Of a DNA stretch of 43,847 nucleotides, positions 1 through 6,083 are shown in pieces. The DNA is from Elusimicrobia bacterium GWC2_64_44 (GTDB taxonomy: Bacteria; Elusimicrobiota; Elusimicrobia; Elusimicrobiales; UBA9959). The stretch spans positions 1 to 43,847 of the forward strand of contig MGUG01000050.1 of the NCBI GenBank assembly GCA_001799845.1, written 5' to 3'. A program made the translations under genes and the position numbers. The notes beneath the pieces were generated by a model that saw only the letters and a list, made by a program, of their open reading frames with translations, did not search any database and had not been told where the DNA came from. The stretch's first letter is position 1. Every line of letters starts with the position of its first letter.

Positions 1-474
1 CGCTGGCTGCGCGAGCGCGCGCAGGGCACCGAGCGCTACGGCATAGTGGTGTCTTCCCAGGCCGAGCGGCTTAAGCCCTACGCTATAGACGTTAAAACGC
101 CGATCAAGCCGACGAATTGGTTCCTGGCGGGGAAAGACGACGTTCGCTCATCGTATTATCTTGAGGATGTTGCCACCGAGTTCCATGTGCAAGGGCTTGA
201 ACTGGACTGGGCCTGCGTCACCTGGGATGCTGACTTCCGGCACTCCAGGAACGGCTGGCAAAACTGGTCTTTCAAAGGCAGCAAATGGCAGCGGATCAAT
301 AAAGAAGACCGCAAGAACTATCAAAAAAACGCCTACCGTGTCCTCTTGACCCGCGCACGCCAGGGCATGGTGATAGTGGTCCCAAACGGTGACCCAGAAG
401 ATCACACACGTGTTCCAGGTTATTATGATTCAACGTATAATTATCTAAGTGAGATAGGATTTTCACAAATATAG
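1..474 (+). CDS. DUF2075-type (Schlafen-like) helicase, C-terminal end, 5' partial
   Basis: The reading frame is open from base 1 and stops at TAG 472-474, so only the last 157 residues are present. Two late superfamily 1 helicase-like motifs are visible. One is an H-x-Q-G-L-E-L-D segment followed by a W-D-A-D block (about residues 60-80), the usual motif V region of DUF2075 proteins. The other is [17 protein letters not shown] (about residues 115-131), motif VI. DUF2075 proteins are predicted ATP-dependent helicases, often joined to an N-terminal nuclease domain; whether this one is cannot be seen. The gene ends 10 bp before a NERD protein on the same strand and begins a row of nuclease-like genes. 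Base composition is lower in GC than most of the window, which suggests acquired DNA. The family call is fairly secure; the biological role is inference. Confidence 0.75.
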   Translation, partial: RWLRERAQGTERYGIVVSSQAERLKPYAIDVKTPIKPTNWFLAGKDDVRSSYYLEDVATEFHVQGLELDWACVTWDADFRHSRNGWQNWSFKGSKWQRINKEDRKNYQKNAYRVLLTRARQGMVIVVPNGDPEDHTRVPGYYDSTYNYLSEIGFSQI

Positions 475-484
475 ATAAACACCT

Positions 485-1258
485 ATGATAAAAAAATACT
501 TTGCTCGCGGTTTTCTGCGCCGGCCCGGAGGTTCGAATCAGCCTTTTATCGGCCTAGGCACAGTGGGGGCAGGTTTCTTCTTCGGCATAGTAGTAATGTC
601 AATTCCTTTCATCGCTTTTTCTCAAAGGAGTCTCTATTTAACAGCTGTTGGATGGATTATTCTTTTCACTGGCGTTGTTGGCTTTATGGTTTCCTATAGG
701 TTTGCGATGCGTTATGTGCAAGGGTTGGAAGGGGAAAGGCTTGTGCACGATGAGCTCGAGCCGATAATAAGGGATGATTACCATATAATTAACGCGTTCC
801 CAGCGGGGAAATTTGATATCGACTTTGTGGTTGTAGGCCCTACTGGTGTTTATGCGATAGAAGTGAAAAATCCAAGTAAATACAGCGCGACCGACAGGAT
901 TGTCCTTCAGAACGGGGTCCTCTGCTTGAAGTCAGATAAAACCAGACACACTATTCCGTTCCGTCGCAAGGATCCAATCCATCAGGCTAGGCGTGGGGGG
1001 GAATGGCTTGCGCGCTACCTCTCGGACGTTTTGGGTAAGAAGGTTCAAGGCCTAAAATCAGTTGTGTTATTTCCGAAGTTTTTAGTGGATGATCATATTT
1101 CTTCGGATTTGTGGGTGTTAAATCCCAAAAGATTTGTCTTTGAGTATTTGCCCAAAGCCCCGAAAGTTCTTGCCCCACATGAAATCGGGAATATAGTGTC
1201 TGCGCTTCGCGCAAGGGTTAAAACTATTAGCGATGCGGAATTGGCAGAGACGGAGTAG
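485..1258 (+). CDS. Membrane-anchored NERD-domain (nuclease-related) protein
   Basis: The protein has 257 residues. Two hydrophobic segments near the N-terminus (about 22-45 and 50-72) predict a hairpin membrane anchor. A NERD domain follows from about residue 80: G-L-E-G-E-x-x-V, then FDIDFVVVGPTGVYAIEVKN at about 110-129. D111 or D113, E126 and K128 fit the D...ExK arrangement of PD-(D/E)XK nucleases. NERD domains are predicted nucleases and occur in defence and plasmid contexts; no substrate can be given. It starts 10 bp after the DUF2075-type gene and is probably co-transcribed with it. The ATG at 485 has no strong ribosome binding site. The C-terminal 70 residues match nothing I recognise. 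Confidence 0.75.
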   Translation: MIKKYFARGFLRRPGGSNQPFIGLGTVGAGFFFGIVVMSIPFIAFSQRSLYLTAVGWIILFTGVVGFMVSYRFAMRYVQGLEGERLVHDELEPIIRDDYHIINAFPAGKFDIDFVVVGPTGVYAIEVKNPSKYSATDRIVLQNGVLCLKSDKTRHTIPFRRKDPIHQARRGGEWLARYLSDVLGKKVQGLKSVVLFPKFLVDDHISSDLWVLNPKRFVFEYLPKAPKVLAPHEIGNIVSALRARVKTISDAELAETE

Positions 1259-1290
1259 CCCGCAAAGAAGTGGCCTCTGAAGGAGCTCCC

Positions 1291-1887
1291 ATGCAATCGG
1301 AACCGGTTAAAAGGCACTGCAAGTCTGAGCTGTTTAACATTCTAAGCTGGGGTGGCGGCAAAAGATATTACCGGGAAGAAGAGTTGCATAGCAATATTCT
1401 CGCTTGGCTATTCCACCCGAAGGAATCTCATGGTCTCGGGGCGAAGGCCGCGCACGCCTTTTTCAGTCGGATTAACCCGGAGATATCCCTCGGGAGCGAC
1501 TATCGTGTAACCCGGGAAGCCTCCAAGACAAATAGCGGGCGTTATCGTAAAGCCGATATTATCATCGAAAGCGACCACGAATATATCGCTATTGAGAACA
1601 AGTGGAAAGCCAGGCTTTCTCACGGCCAAATGAGCGATACTTATGAGCGCTTTCGGGCCACAGCAGAAAAGAAAGGGAAGCGCTTTGTTTACATCGTGCT
1701 GGCAAAATCCTCGCAGATCAACATTGATGAGAAGACGCCGCACTTGCTGACTAATTATTCAGTCATCTGCGACGTTATACGCGAATTGCTGCCGTTTGGG
1801 ACAGAATCTCCCGCGATGCTGTTGAAAGAATACGCGATCCTCTTAAGCGAGAAAGCCTCTAACTTGAAGACCTGTCGAGCTGATTAA
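1291..1887 (+). CDS. PD-(D/E)XK nuclease superfamily protein (PDDEXK_4-like)
   Basis: The protein has 198 residues. I chose ATG 1291 over an in-frame GTG at 1270 because AAGGAG at 1280-1285 sits 5 bp before it. Key features are E31 in EELHSNILAWLF, D89 in RKADIIIE, E102 and K104 in AIENKWKA, and Q113 in HGQMSDTYER. Together they form the D...ExK catalytic pattern with a downstream Gln, as in the PD-(D/E)XK family proteins that Pfam groups as PDDEXK_4. These proteins are usually orphan predicted nucleases next to restriction or defence genes. It lies 32 bp after the NERD gene. No helicase, methylase or recognition domain is fused to it. The nuclease fold is well supported; the role is unknown. 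Confidence 0.7.
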   Translation: MQSEPVKRHCKSELFNILSWGGGKRYYREEELHSNILAWLFHPKESHGLGAKAAHAFFSRINPEISLGSDYRVTREASKTNSGRYRKADIIIESDHEYIAIENKWKARLSHGQMSDTYERFRATAEKKGKRFVYIVLAKSSQINIDEKTPHLLTNYSVICDVIRELLPFGTESPAMLLKEYAILLSEKASNLKTCRAD

Positions 1888-1961
1888 TACCGCCTAGGGA
1901 GCAGTCGGGCCGGCGGGAATATATTTGTTAGAATTAGTCTGGAGTTATTGGGTGGGGGACA

Positions 1962-2957
1962 ATGTCTAAATATACTGAGCGCCAAAGACGCAAAACCATC
2001 GGGCTTATCTCCGAGAATCCGAATATTTTTGACGGAACCAGTGGCGGCGGCAAGTTTGCAGGGAAACCGAGGGGCTTTGTTCTTAAGGTTCCCATTAATA
2101 ATCTTTACCCTGAAATACGCAAACCCGTAGAGGAATACTTTGAGAAAAACGCCATATCTCACTGGGGCGGGCGCGCTATTACAGGCCATACCTTGTCTTC
2201 ACAGGTCGCGTGCCTTAACCACCTTTTTGCGATAAAGGACGATGTCGCTGCCGTTACCAGCCTGCTTAAGGGGATTTCCAAGGACTTCGTTCGCCCTGTT
2301 AAGATCGCAAGCGATAAACTTCCGGGCTATATCCAGTTCGAGGCTGTTAGCGACCGACAGTATTTAAACGAGGGGCCTTTGACGCGCGGGACGCAGTGCA
2401 CCTCTATAGACGCGTTGATTTACGCTGATAAGCTGATGGCGAACAAGGAGACCAGGCGCTGCTTGGTCCTTATAGAGTGGAAATATACGGAGCATTACGG
2501 AAATACCGATAAATCGCTAGAGGGCGCAAAGAAAGACCCCTTAAACTGCAAGGGTGAGGTAAGAAAGAAACGCTATAACGCTTTGATAGGGATTTCCGAT
2601 CAATTGAAATCGGACCATATCGGTTGGTTCTATTATGAGCCGTTTTACCAGTTGATGCGGCAGACGCTCTGGGGCGAGCAAATGGTGAGGCATAAGGCCT
2701 TGGAACGCGTAAAGGCTGACGAGTATCTTCACCTTCATGTAGTGCCGGACGCCAATGAGGACTTGCTGCGAAACACCAGGCCTTATCCGTACAGCAAGTT
2801 AAGCATGGAAAGTACCTGGAATGCTTTGCTCAAAGAGCCCGGAAAATATATCCGGCTTTCGCCTGAGAAATTACTGAAACCTCTCATGTCTTCCGCCAGA
2901 CACAAAGAGTTAATCAGCTACCTGCGGAGGCGATATTGGGAAACTAACGCTTCCTGA
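1962..2957 (+). CDS. Putative restriction-endonuclease-like protein (PGN_0703-like)
   Basis: The protein has 331 residues and starts at ATG 1962, preceded by GGTGGGGGA as ribosome binding site. A segment SSQVACLNHLF (about 79-89), then TRGTQCTSIDALI with D150, then VLIEWKYTEHYG with E172 and K174, resembles the conserved core of proteins annotated as PGN_0703 family putative restriction endonucleases. The D...ExK layout again suggests the PD-(D/E)XK fold. The remaining 150 residues carry aromatic-rich segments such as HIGWFYYEPFYQLMRQ, common in this family. No methyltransferase gene is next to it, so a classical restriction-modification pair is not supported here. It ends the accessory island. 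Family assignment is from memory of the motif pattern and is moderately confident. Confidence 0.6.
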   Translation: MSKYTERQRRKTIGLISENPNIFDGTSGGGKFAGKPRGFVLKVPINNLYPEIRKPVEEYFEKNAISHWGGRAITGHTLSSQVACLNHLFAIKDDVAAVTSLLKGISKDFVRPVKIASDKLPGYIQFEAVSDRQYLNEGPLTRGTQCTSIDALIYADKLMANKETRRCLVLIEWKYTEHYGNTDKSLEGAKKDPLNCKGEVRKKRYNALIGISDQLKSDHIGWFYYEPFYQLMRQTLWGEQMVRHKALERVKADEYLHLHVVPDANEDLLRNTRPYPYSKLSMESTWNALLKEPGKYIRLSPEKLLKPLMSSARHKELISYLRRRYWETNAS

Positions 2958-3008
2958 CCTGCTTGACTGGGATACAACACGCATAATTCAAGGCGTGCAG
3001 GAACCCGC

Positions 3009-3425
3009 ATGAAATACTGGTATATCTTCGCCATCCTCTACGCCTTAAGCCCCATCGACCTGGTGCCGGAGCGCTTTGTGGGGCGGCTGGGGCTTGTGGA
3101 CGATTTCCTGCTCATAGGCGGCTTGTACTGGTACTTCGTGCTGCGGCCAGCCTTCCTGAAAGCGCACCGCCCGCCGCCCGGCGGCGCGGGCGCCAAGCTG
3201 GATGAAGAGCCGCGCGCGGAAGCCCCGGCCGGTGACCGGGACCCGTACGAGGTGCTGGGCCTGGCCAGGGGCGCTTCTGCCGAGGAAATAAAGCACGCCT
3301 ACCGCGAGCTGGCCAACAAGTATCACCCCGACAAGGTCAGCCACCTGGGCAAAGAGTTCCAGGAGATAGCGCACCGGCGCTTCAAAGAGATCCAAGCCGC
3401 CTACGACGCCTTGGCCGGGAAATAG
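3009..3425 (+). CDS. Membrane protein with DUF1232-like N-terminus and C-terminal J domain
   Basis: The protein has 138 residues. Residues 1-50 are hydrophobic and contain [10 protein letters not shown] and LGLVDDF, the pattern of DUF1232 (YkvA-like) short membrane proteins. A Pro/Gly/Ala-rich linker follows (about 55-76). A J domain closes the protein (about 78-138) with the HPD motif at 106-108 in NKYHPDKV. J domains stimulate the ATPase of DnaK-type Hsp70, so this is probably a membrane-tethered co-chaperone that brings Hsp70 to the cytoplasmic face. It lacks the Gly/Phe and zinc-finger regions of DnaJ itself. Codon use returns to the GC-rich style of the window. No strong ribosome binding site is seen before ATG 3009. 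Confidence 0.8.
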   Translation: MKYWYIFAILYALSPIDLVPERFVGRLGLVDDFLLIGGLYWYFVLRPAFLKAHRPPPGGAGAKLDEEPRAEAPAGDRDPYEVLGLARGASAEEIKHAYRELANKYHPDKVSHLGKEFQEIAHRRFKEIQAAYDALAGK

Positions 3426-3484
3426 TCCGTCGGTTCTTCCATAGGGCGCCTTAAGCCCTGCCATTCAAAATATATTATTCGCAA

Positions 3485-3524
3485 CCCGACAGCCCCTTGT
3501 CGGGTTGACCTGCTATGCTATTTG
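3485..3524 (+). promoter_or_regulatory. Recurrent stem-loop/promoter element, copy 1
   Basis: CCCGACA (3485-3491) and TGTCGGG (3498-3504) form a perfect 7-bp inverted repeat with a 6-nt centre. TTGTCG (3497-3502) could be a -35 box, and TATTTG (3519-3524) lies 16 bp downstream as a -10-like box, preceded by TGCTATGC. The element sits upstream of the DUF1016 remnant and ORF6N gene. It matches three other places in the window (4133, 8142, 21930), including the conserved TGCTATGCTATT part. Confidence 0.6.
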
Positions 3525-3571
3525 TGGGAAGGGGGGCACTAATGGTGTGCGGCAGGTGCTTACGGGAAGCG

Positions 3572-3598
3572 AATTCTCGCGACAGTGTCGCGAGAATT
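3572..3598. repeat. 27-bp perfect palindrome (12-bp arms, 3-nt centre)
   Basis: The left arm AATTCTCGCGAC and the right arm GTCGCGAGAATT are exact reverse complements around AGT. It lies inside the DUF1016 remnant, over the codons for ILATVSREL. Confidence 0.85.
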
Positions 3599-3677
3599 GA
3601 GCGCCGAGTTCGGGGACGGGTTTACGCTCCGCGCGCTCTATCGCTCGATACAGTTCTTTAGATGTTCCCTGATTTGG

Positions 3678-3706
3678 CAATTGTGTCGACACTGTCGACA
3701 CAATTG
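3678..3706. repeat. 29-bp perfect palindrome (14-bp arms, 1-nt centre)
   Basis: The left arm CAATTGTGTCGACA and right arm TGTCGACACAATTG are exact reverse complements around a single C. It lies in the DUF1016 remnant over the codons for AIVSTLSTQL, a peptide similar to the one under the first palindrome. The two palindrome centres are about 107 bp apart. Confidence 0.85.
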
Positions 3707-3752
3707 AGCTGGAGCCGCGAATTCGCCATGTTTATATTGCTTAGGAGGGAAT

Positions 3753-4124
3753 ATGAATACCGAAGGCCCGGTGATCAAGATAAAGAAAGGGGTATTCACG
3801 GCGCGGGGGCAGCGGGTGGTGGCGGCTGCCGATGCCGCGGCTTTCTATGAGGTTACGACTCATGCTCTTTTATGCGCGGTGGGCCGAAACCCGCGCAAGT
3901 TTACGCGGCAGTTCATGTTCCGTCTTACCGCGCGAGAGCAAGCCGCAGTGTCGGCGCTTAGGAGTCTAAAGCGCCCGCCGCTGGTTTTTACCGAAACCGG
4001 CGTCTCCATGCTGTCCAGCGTTCTTAAAAGCGGCAAGGCCGCGCGGATTAACGTGGAAATAGTGCGCGAGGTGGTCCGGGCCATGAAAAGCCTGGGCCTG
4101 AGCGCCTGGGATATGCTGCGATAG
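3753..4124 (+). CDS. ORF6N-domain DNA-binding protein
   Basis: The protein has 123 residues and starts at ATG 3753, with TTAGGAGGG as a strong ribosome binding site. Nearly the whole length fits the ORF6N domain: an N-terminal I-x-I-x-x-G-V-F start, a Y-E-V-T-T-x-A-L-L-C-A-V-x-R-N segment (about 32-46), RQFMFRLTAREQAAVSAL (about 51-68), VFTETGVSMLSSVLKS (about 77-92), and a closing RINVEIVREVVRAM helix. ORF6N is a predicted DNA-binding domain of phage and mobile elements (KilA-N/Bro group), sometimes joined to an antirepressor domain; here it stands alone. It follows the DUF1016 remnant directly and precedes the RhuM-Fic gene by 63 bp. Two palindromes just upstream are possible binding sites, but nothing shows that directly. 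Confidence 0.8.
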   Translation: MNTEGPVIKIKKGVFTARGQRVVAAADAAAFYEVTTHALLCAVGRNPRKFTRQFMFRLTAREQAAVSALRSLKRPPLVFTETGVSMLSSVLKSGKAARINVEIVREVVRAMKSLGLSAWDMLR

Positions 4125-4132
4125 TTTGCCGA

Positions 4133-4172
4133 CCCGACAGCCCCTTGTCGGGATGGTCTGGTAGGATATTTG
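4133..4172 (+). promoter_or_regulatory. Recurrent stem-loop/promoter element, copy 2
   Basis: CCCGACA (4133-4139) and TGTCGGG (4146-4152) form the same 7-bp inverted repeat with the same loop as copy 1. TTGTCG (4145-4150) and TATTTG (4167-4172) are 16 bp apart. The TGCTATGC part is diverged to TGGTAGGA, while the hairpin and TATT are kept. The RhuM-Fic gene starts 15 bp downstream. It begins 8 bp after the ORF6N stop and might also act as its terminator, though no T-run follows. Confidence 0.6.
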
Positions 4173-4187
4173 TGGATAGGAGGGATT

Positions 4188-5195
4188 ATGGCAAAAGGTA
4201 ACAATCCGGTTCAAAAGACAGGCGAGGTTGTATTCTATGCTGATAAAGTTAAAGGCGTAAAGCTTGAGTTAAAACTGATAAACGACACGCTTTGGTTGGA
4301 CGCGCATAAGATATGCGCCATTTTTGGCGTTGAACGCCCGGCAATCGTTAAGCATATAAACAACATCTATAAAACCGGGGAACTAGAGGAGAAATCAACC
4401 TGTTCCATTTTGGAACAGGTTGCTGCGGACGGAAAGTTGCGGAAAATGAACCTCTACAACTTGGACATGGTAATCTCCGTTGGGTATCGAGTAAATTCCT
4501 GGCGTGCCACACAGTTCCGGATTTGGGCCACGAATATCCTAAAGCGGCATCTCGTAGACGGGTATACTTTAAATCAGAAACTGCTGAAGGACAAAGAAGA
4601 AAAATTTCTGGCCTTCCAACGCGCTATAAAGCTGATAGAGACCGTAAAGACCCGCAAGCCGCTGGAATACCGGGAGGCGATGGGGCTACTGGACGTGATC
4701 CGGGACTACAGCCGCGCCATGGGGCTGCTGGACGATTACGACCATAACCGCGTGGCGGTAAAAGGCGTTCGCCGCGGTTCGGGATTCCGCCTCACTTATG
4801 AGCTGGCGCTCAGAGCGGTGGCCCAGCTTCAGCCCGGCGCGGGCGGCTCTACGCTCTTCGGCAGGGAAAAGGACAAGTCCTTTGCCGGTTCCGTGGCCGC
4901 CATTTACCAGACCTTCTCCGGGAAGGAGTTATATCCCAGCGCAGAGGAGAAAGCTGCGCATCTCCTGTATTTTGTGGTCAAGAACCACTCCTTCGTTGAC
5001 GGCAACAAGCGCATAGCCGCCGCCTTGTTCCTCTGGTTCCTGGAAAAGAACCGCCTGCTTTACCGCGCCGATGGCTCCAAACGCTTGGCGGATAACGCCC
5101 TGGTGGCTTTAACCCTCATGATCGCAGAAAGTTCCCCGCAGGACAAGGACCTGATAGCGCGGCTGGTAGTGAACCTGATAAACAAAGAAAATTAA
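4188..5195 (+). CDS. RhuM-Fic/DOC fusion protein
   Basis: The protein has 335 residues. ATG 4188 is chosen because AGGAGG (4178-4183) precedes it; a TTG at 4170 would overlap the promoter element. Residues 10-130 match the virulence RhuM family (GEVVFYADK, LWLDAHKICAIFGVERPAIVKHINNIYKTGEL, VISVGYRVNSWRATQFRIWA). The C-terminal part is a Fic/DOC fold with HSFVDGNKR (H267, F269, D271, N273, R275), the motif that in Fic enzymes transfers AMP or phosphate groups to a target hydroxyl. The Asn-Lys-Arg ending is closer to Doc-like members. RhuM itself has no settled biochemical role. The fusion occurs in many bacteria near DUF1016 and ORF6N genes and is likely a stress, toxin or phage-response factor. 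No separate antitoxin is evident. Copy 2 of the promoter element lies directly upstream. Confidence 0.85.
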   Translation: MAKGNNPVQKTGEVVFYADKVKGVKLELKLINDTLWLDAHKICAIFGVERPAIVKHINNIYKTGELEEKSTCSILEQVAADGKLRKMNLYNLDMVISVGYRVNSWRATQFRIWATNILKRHLVDGYTLNQKLLKDKEEKFLAFQRAIKLIETVKTRKPLEYREAMGLLDVIRDYSRAMGLLDDYDHNRVAVKGVRRGSGFRLTYELALRAVAQLQPGAGGSTLFGREKDKSFAGSVAAIYQTFSGKELYPSAEEKAAHLLYFVVKNHSFVDGNKRIAAALFLWFLEKNRLLYRADGSKRLADNALVALTLMIAESSPQDKDLIARLVVNLINKEN

Positions 5196-5204
5196 AACGC
5201 TACA

Positions 5205-5231
5205 GGGGACGCTGCTTCCTATCTTCCTAAC
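5205..5231 (+). repeat. REP-like GGGGACGCTG element
   Basis: The segment begins GGGGACGCTGCTTCCTATCT and resembles 16109-16135 (about 20 of 27 positions identical). GGGGAC-headed repeats of this type are common extragenic REP-like sequences in bacteria. It lies just after the RhuM-Fic stop. No transposase is in the window. Confidence 0.45.
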
Positions 5232-5303
5232 GCTGGGGGGCGGCTGGCGCTTTTTGTAGAATATAGGTGTAGTAACCCTCCCACAGCGCGGAAAAGTATA
5301 TAG

Positions 5304-6083
5304 ATGCCCCTAAGATTTAAATCACTCTGTTCCGGCAGCAGCGGCAATGCGGCGCTGCTGTGGACCAAAACCAGCGCGCTGCTGCTGGACTTCTCGCCCG
5401 GCAGCCAGCGCAGCTGCCGGCAGCTCCTGGAAGAGGCCCCCGCCATAGCCGGTGTGCTGGTGACGCACGCCCACGGGGACCACATCAACGCCAACTCGCT
5501 CAAGGTGCTGCGCGAGGCCGGCCTGCCGGTGCGCTGCCACCCAGAGGTGGCCAAACAGATAACCATAAAGTACGGTTCGGAATGGGCCCCCGGCGTGGTC
5601 CCCTTCGCGCGCGGCGCCAAGGTGGGGGATTTCAAGGTGGCGCACATGCGCGTCTCGCACGCGCCCAACTACTGCACCACGGCTTTTGTCATAACCGCCA
5701 AGGCTGACGGCCGCCAGCGCAAGGTCTGCCTGTTCACGGACCTCAGCGCCTTCACCGACGAGCACGTGGCCGGCGCCGCCGACGCGGATTTCATCTTCCT
5801 GGAAGCCAACCACGACCTGGAGCTGCTAAAGAAATACGGCCATCCCGGCTCCGAGTTCCATTTGTCCAATCTGCAGGCGGCGCGCTTTCTGCACAAGGCC
5901 TGCGGCGCAGGCTCGGCGCAGCCGCAGGCGGTGGTGCTGGGCCATTTGAGCGAGGAATGCAATCGCCCGCATCTCCCGGCCATGGAAATAGCGGCTTATT
6001 TCAACCGCAAGAAGCTGCCGGTTCAATTCGAAGTGCACATGGCCGCCCGCCACGAGCCCGGCCCGGTGATCGTCATAAAATAA
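5304..6083 (+). CDS. MBL-fold metallohydrolase, YycJ/WalJ-like
   Basis: The protein has 259 residues. The N-terminal LCSGSSGN (8-15) is typical of YycJ/WalJ proteins of COG1235. THAHGDH follows with H55, H57, D59 and H60 as metal ligands. D146 in LFTDLS and H214 in LGHLSEECN complete the metallo-beta-lactamase site. Family members are predicted exonucleases or phosphodiesterases with two metal ions; YycJ of Bacillus has been linked to DNA repair and cell-wall control. The next gene, a DinG-like helicase, starts within its stop codon (TAATG), so the two are translationally coupled, consistent with a DNA-processing role. The ATG at 5304 has only a weak ribosome binding site. Confidence 0.82.
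   Translation: MPLRFKSLCSGSSGNAALLWTKTSALLLDFSPGSQRSCRQLLEEAPAIAGVLVTHAHGDHINANSLKVLREAGLPVRCHPEVAKQITIKYGSEWAPGVVPFARGAKVGDFKVAHMRVSHAPNYCTTAFVITAKADGRQRKVCLFTDLSAFTDEHVAGAADADFIFLEANHDLELLKKYGHPGSEFHLSNLQAARFLHKACGAGSAQPQAVVLGHLSEECNRPHLPAMEIAAYFNRKKLPVQFEVHMAARHEPGPVIVIK

Larger units (their letters stand above)
3555..3742 (+). pseudogene. Remnant of a DUF1016 (YhcG-type) nuclease gene, N-terminal domain only, frameshifted
   Basis: In the frame of base 3561 the sequence reads YGKRILATVSRELSAEFG and then GFTLRALYRSIQFF. After about 3660 the match continues one frame over, from 3665, as FPDLAIVSTLSTQLSWSREF. This order (YGKxI, LSxEFGxGF, RxxQFF, FPD, TLSxQLSWS) is the DUF1016 N-terminal domain. 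Adding one base near 3660 restores a single frame, so a one-base deletion is likely. The start of the domain and the whole catalytic C-terminal domain are missing. An in-frame stop at 3540-3542 closes the upstream side. The fragment runs directly into the ribosome binding site of the ORF6N gene. Intact relatives are predicted PD-(D/E)XK nucleases often found beside ORF6N and RhuM genes, which agrees with this neighbourhood. Confidence 0.65.

Noticed and set aside
3542..3661. Short ATG frame directly after promoter element copy 1
   Set aside because: It gives a 39-residue Arg-rich peptide without similarity; the DUF1016 remnant reading in other frames explains this stretch better.
3662..3850. 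62-codon frame overlapping the ORF6N start
   Set aside because: Its first half is part of the frameshifted DUF1016 remnant, and the rest is out of frame with ORF6N.
5957..6082. N-terminal extension of the DinG-like protein
   Set aside because: It would overlap 127 bp of the MBL gene in another frame; ATG 6083 overlapping the MBL stop fits translational coupling and the family N-terminus.
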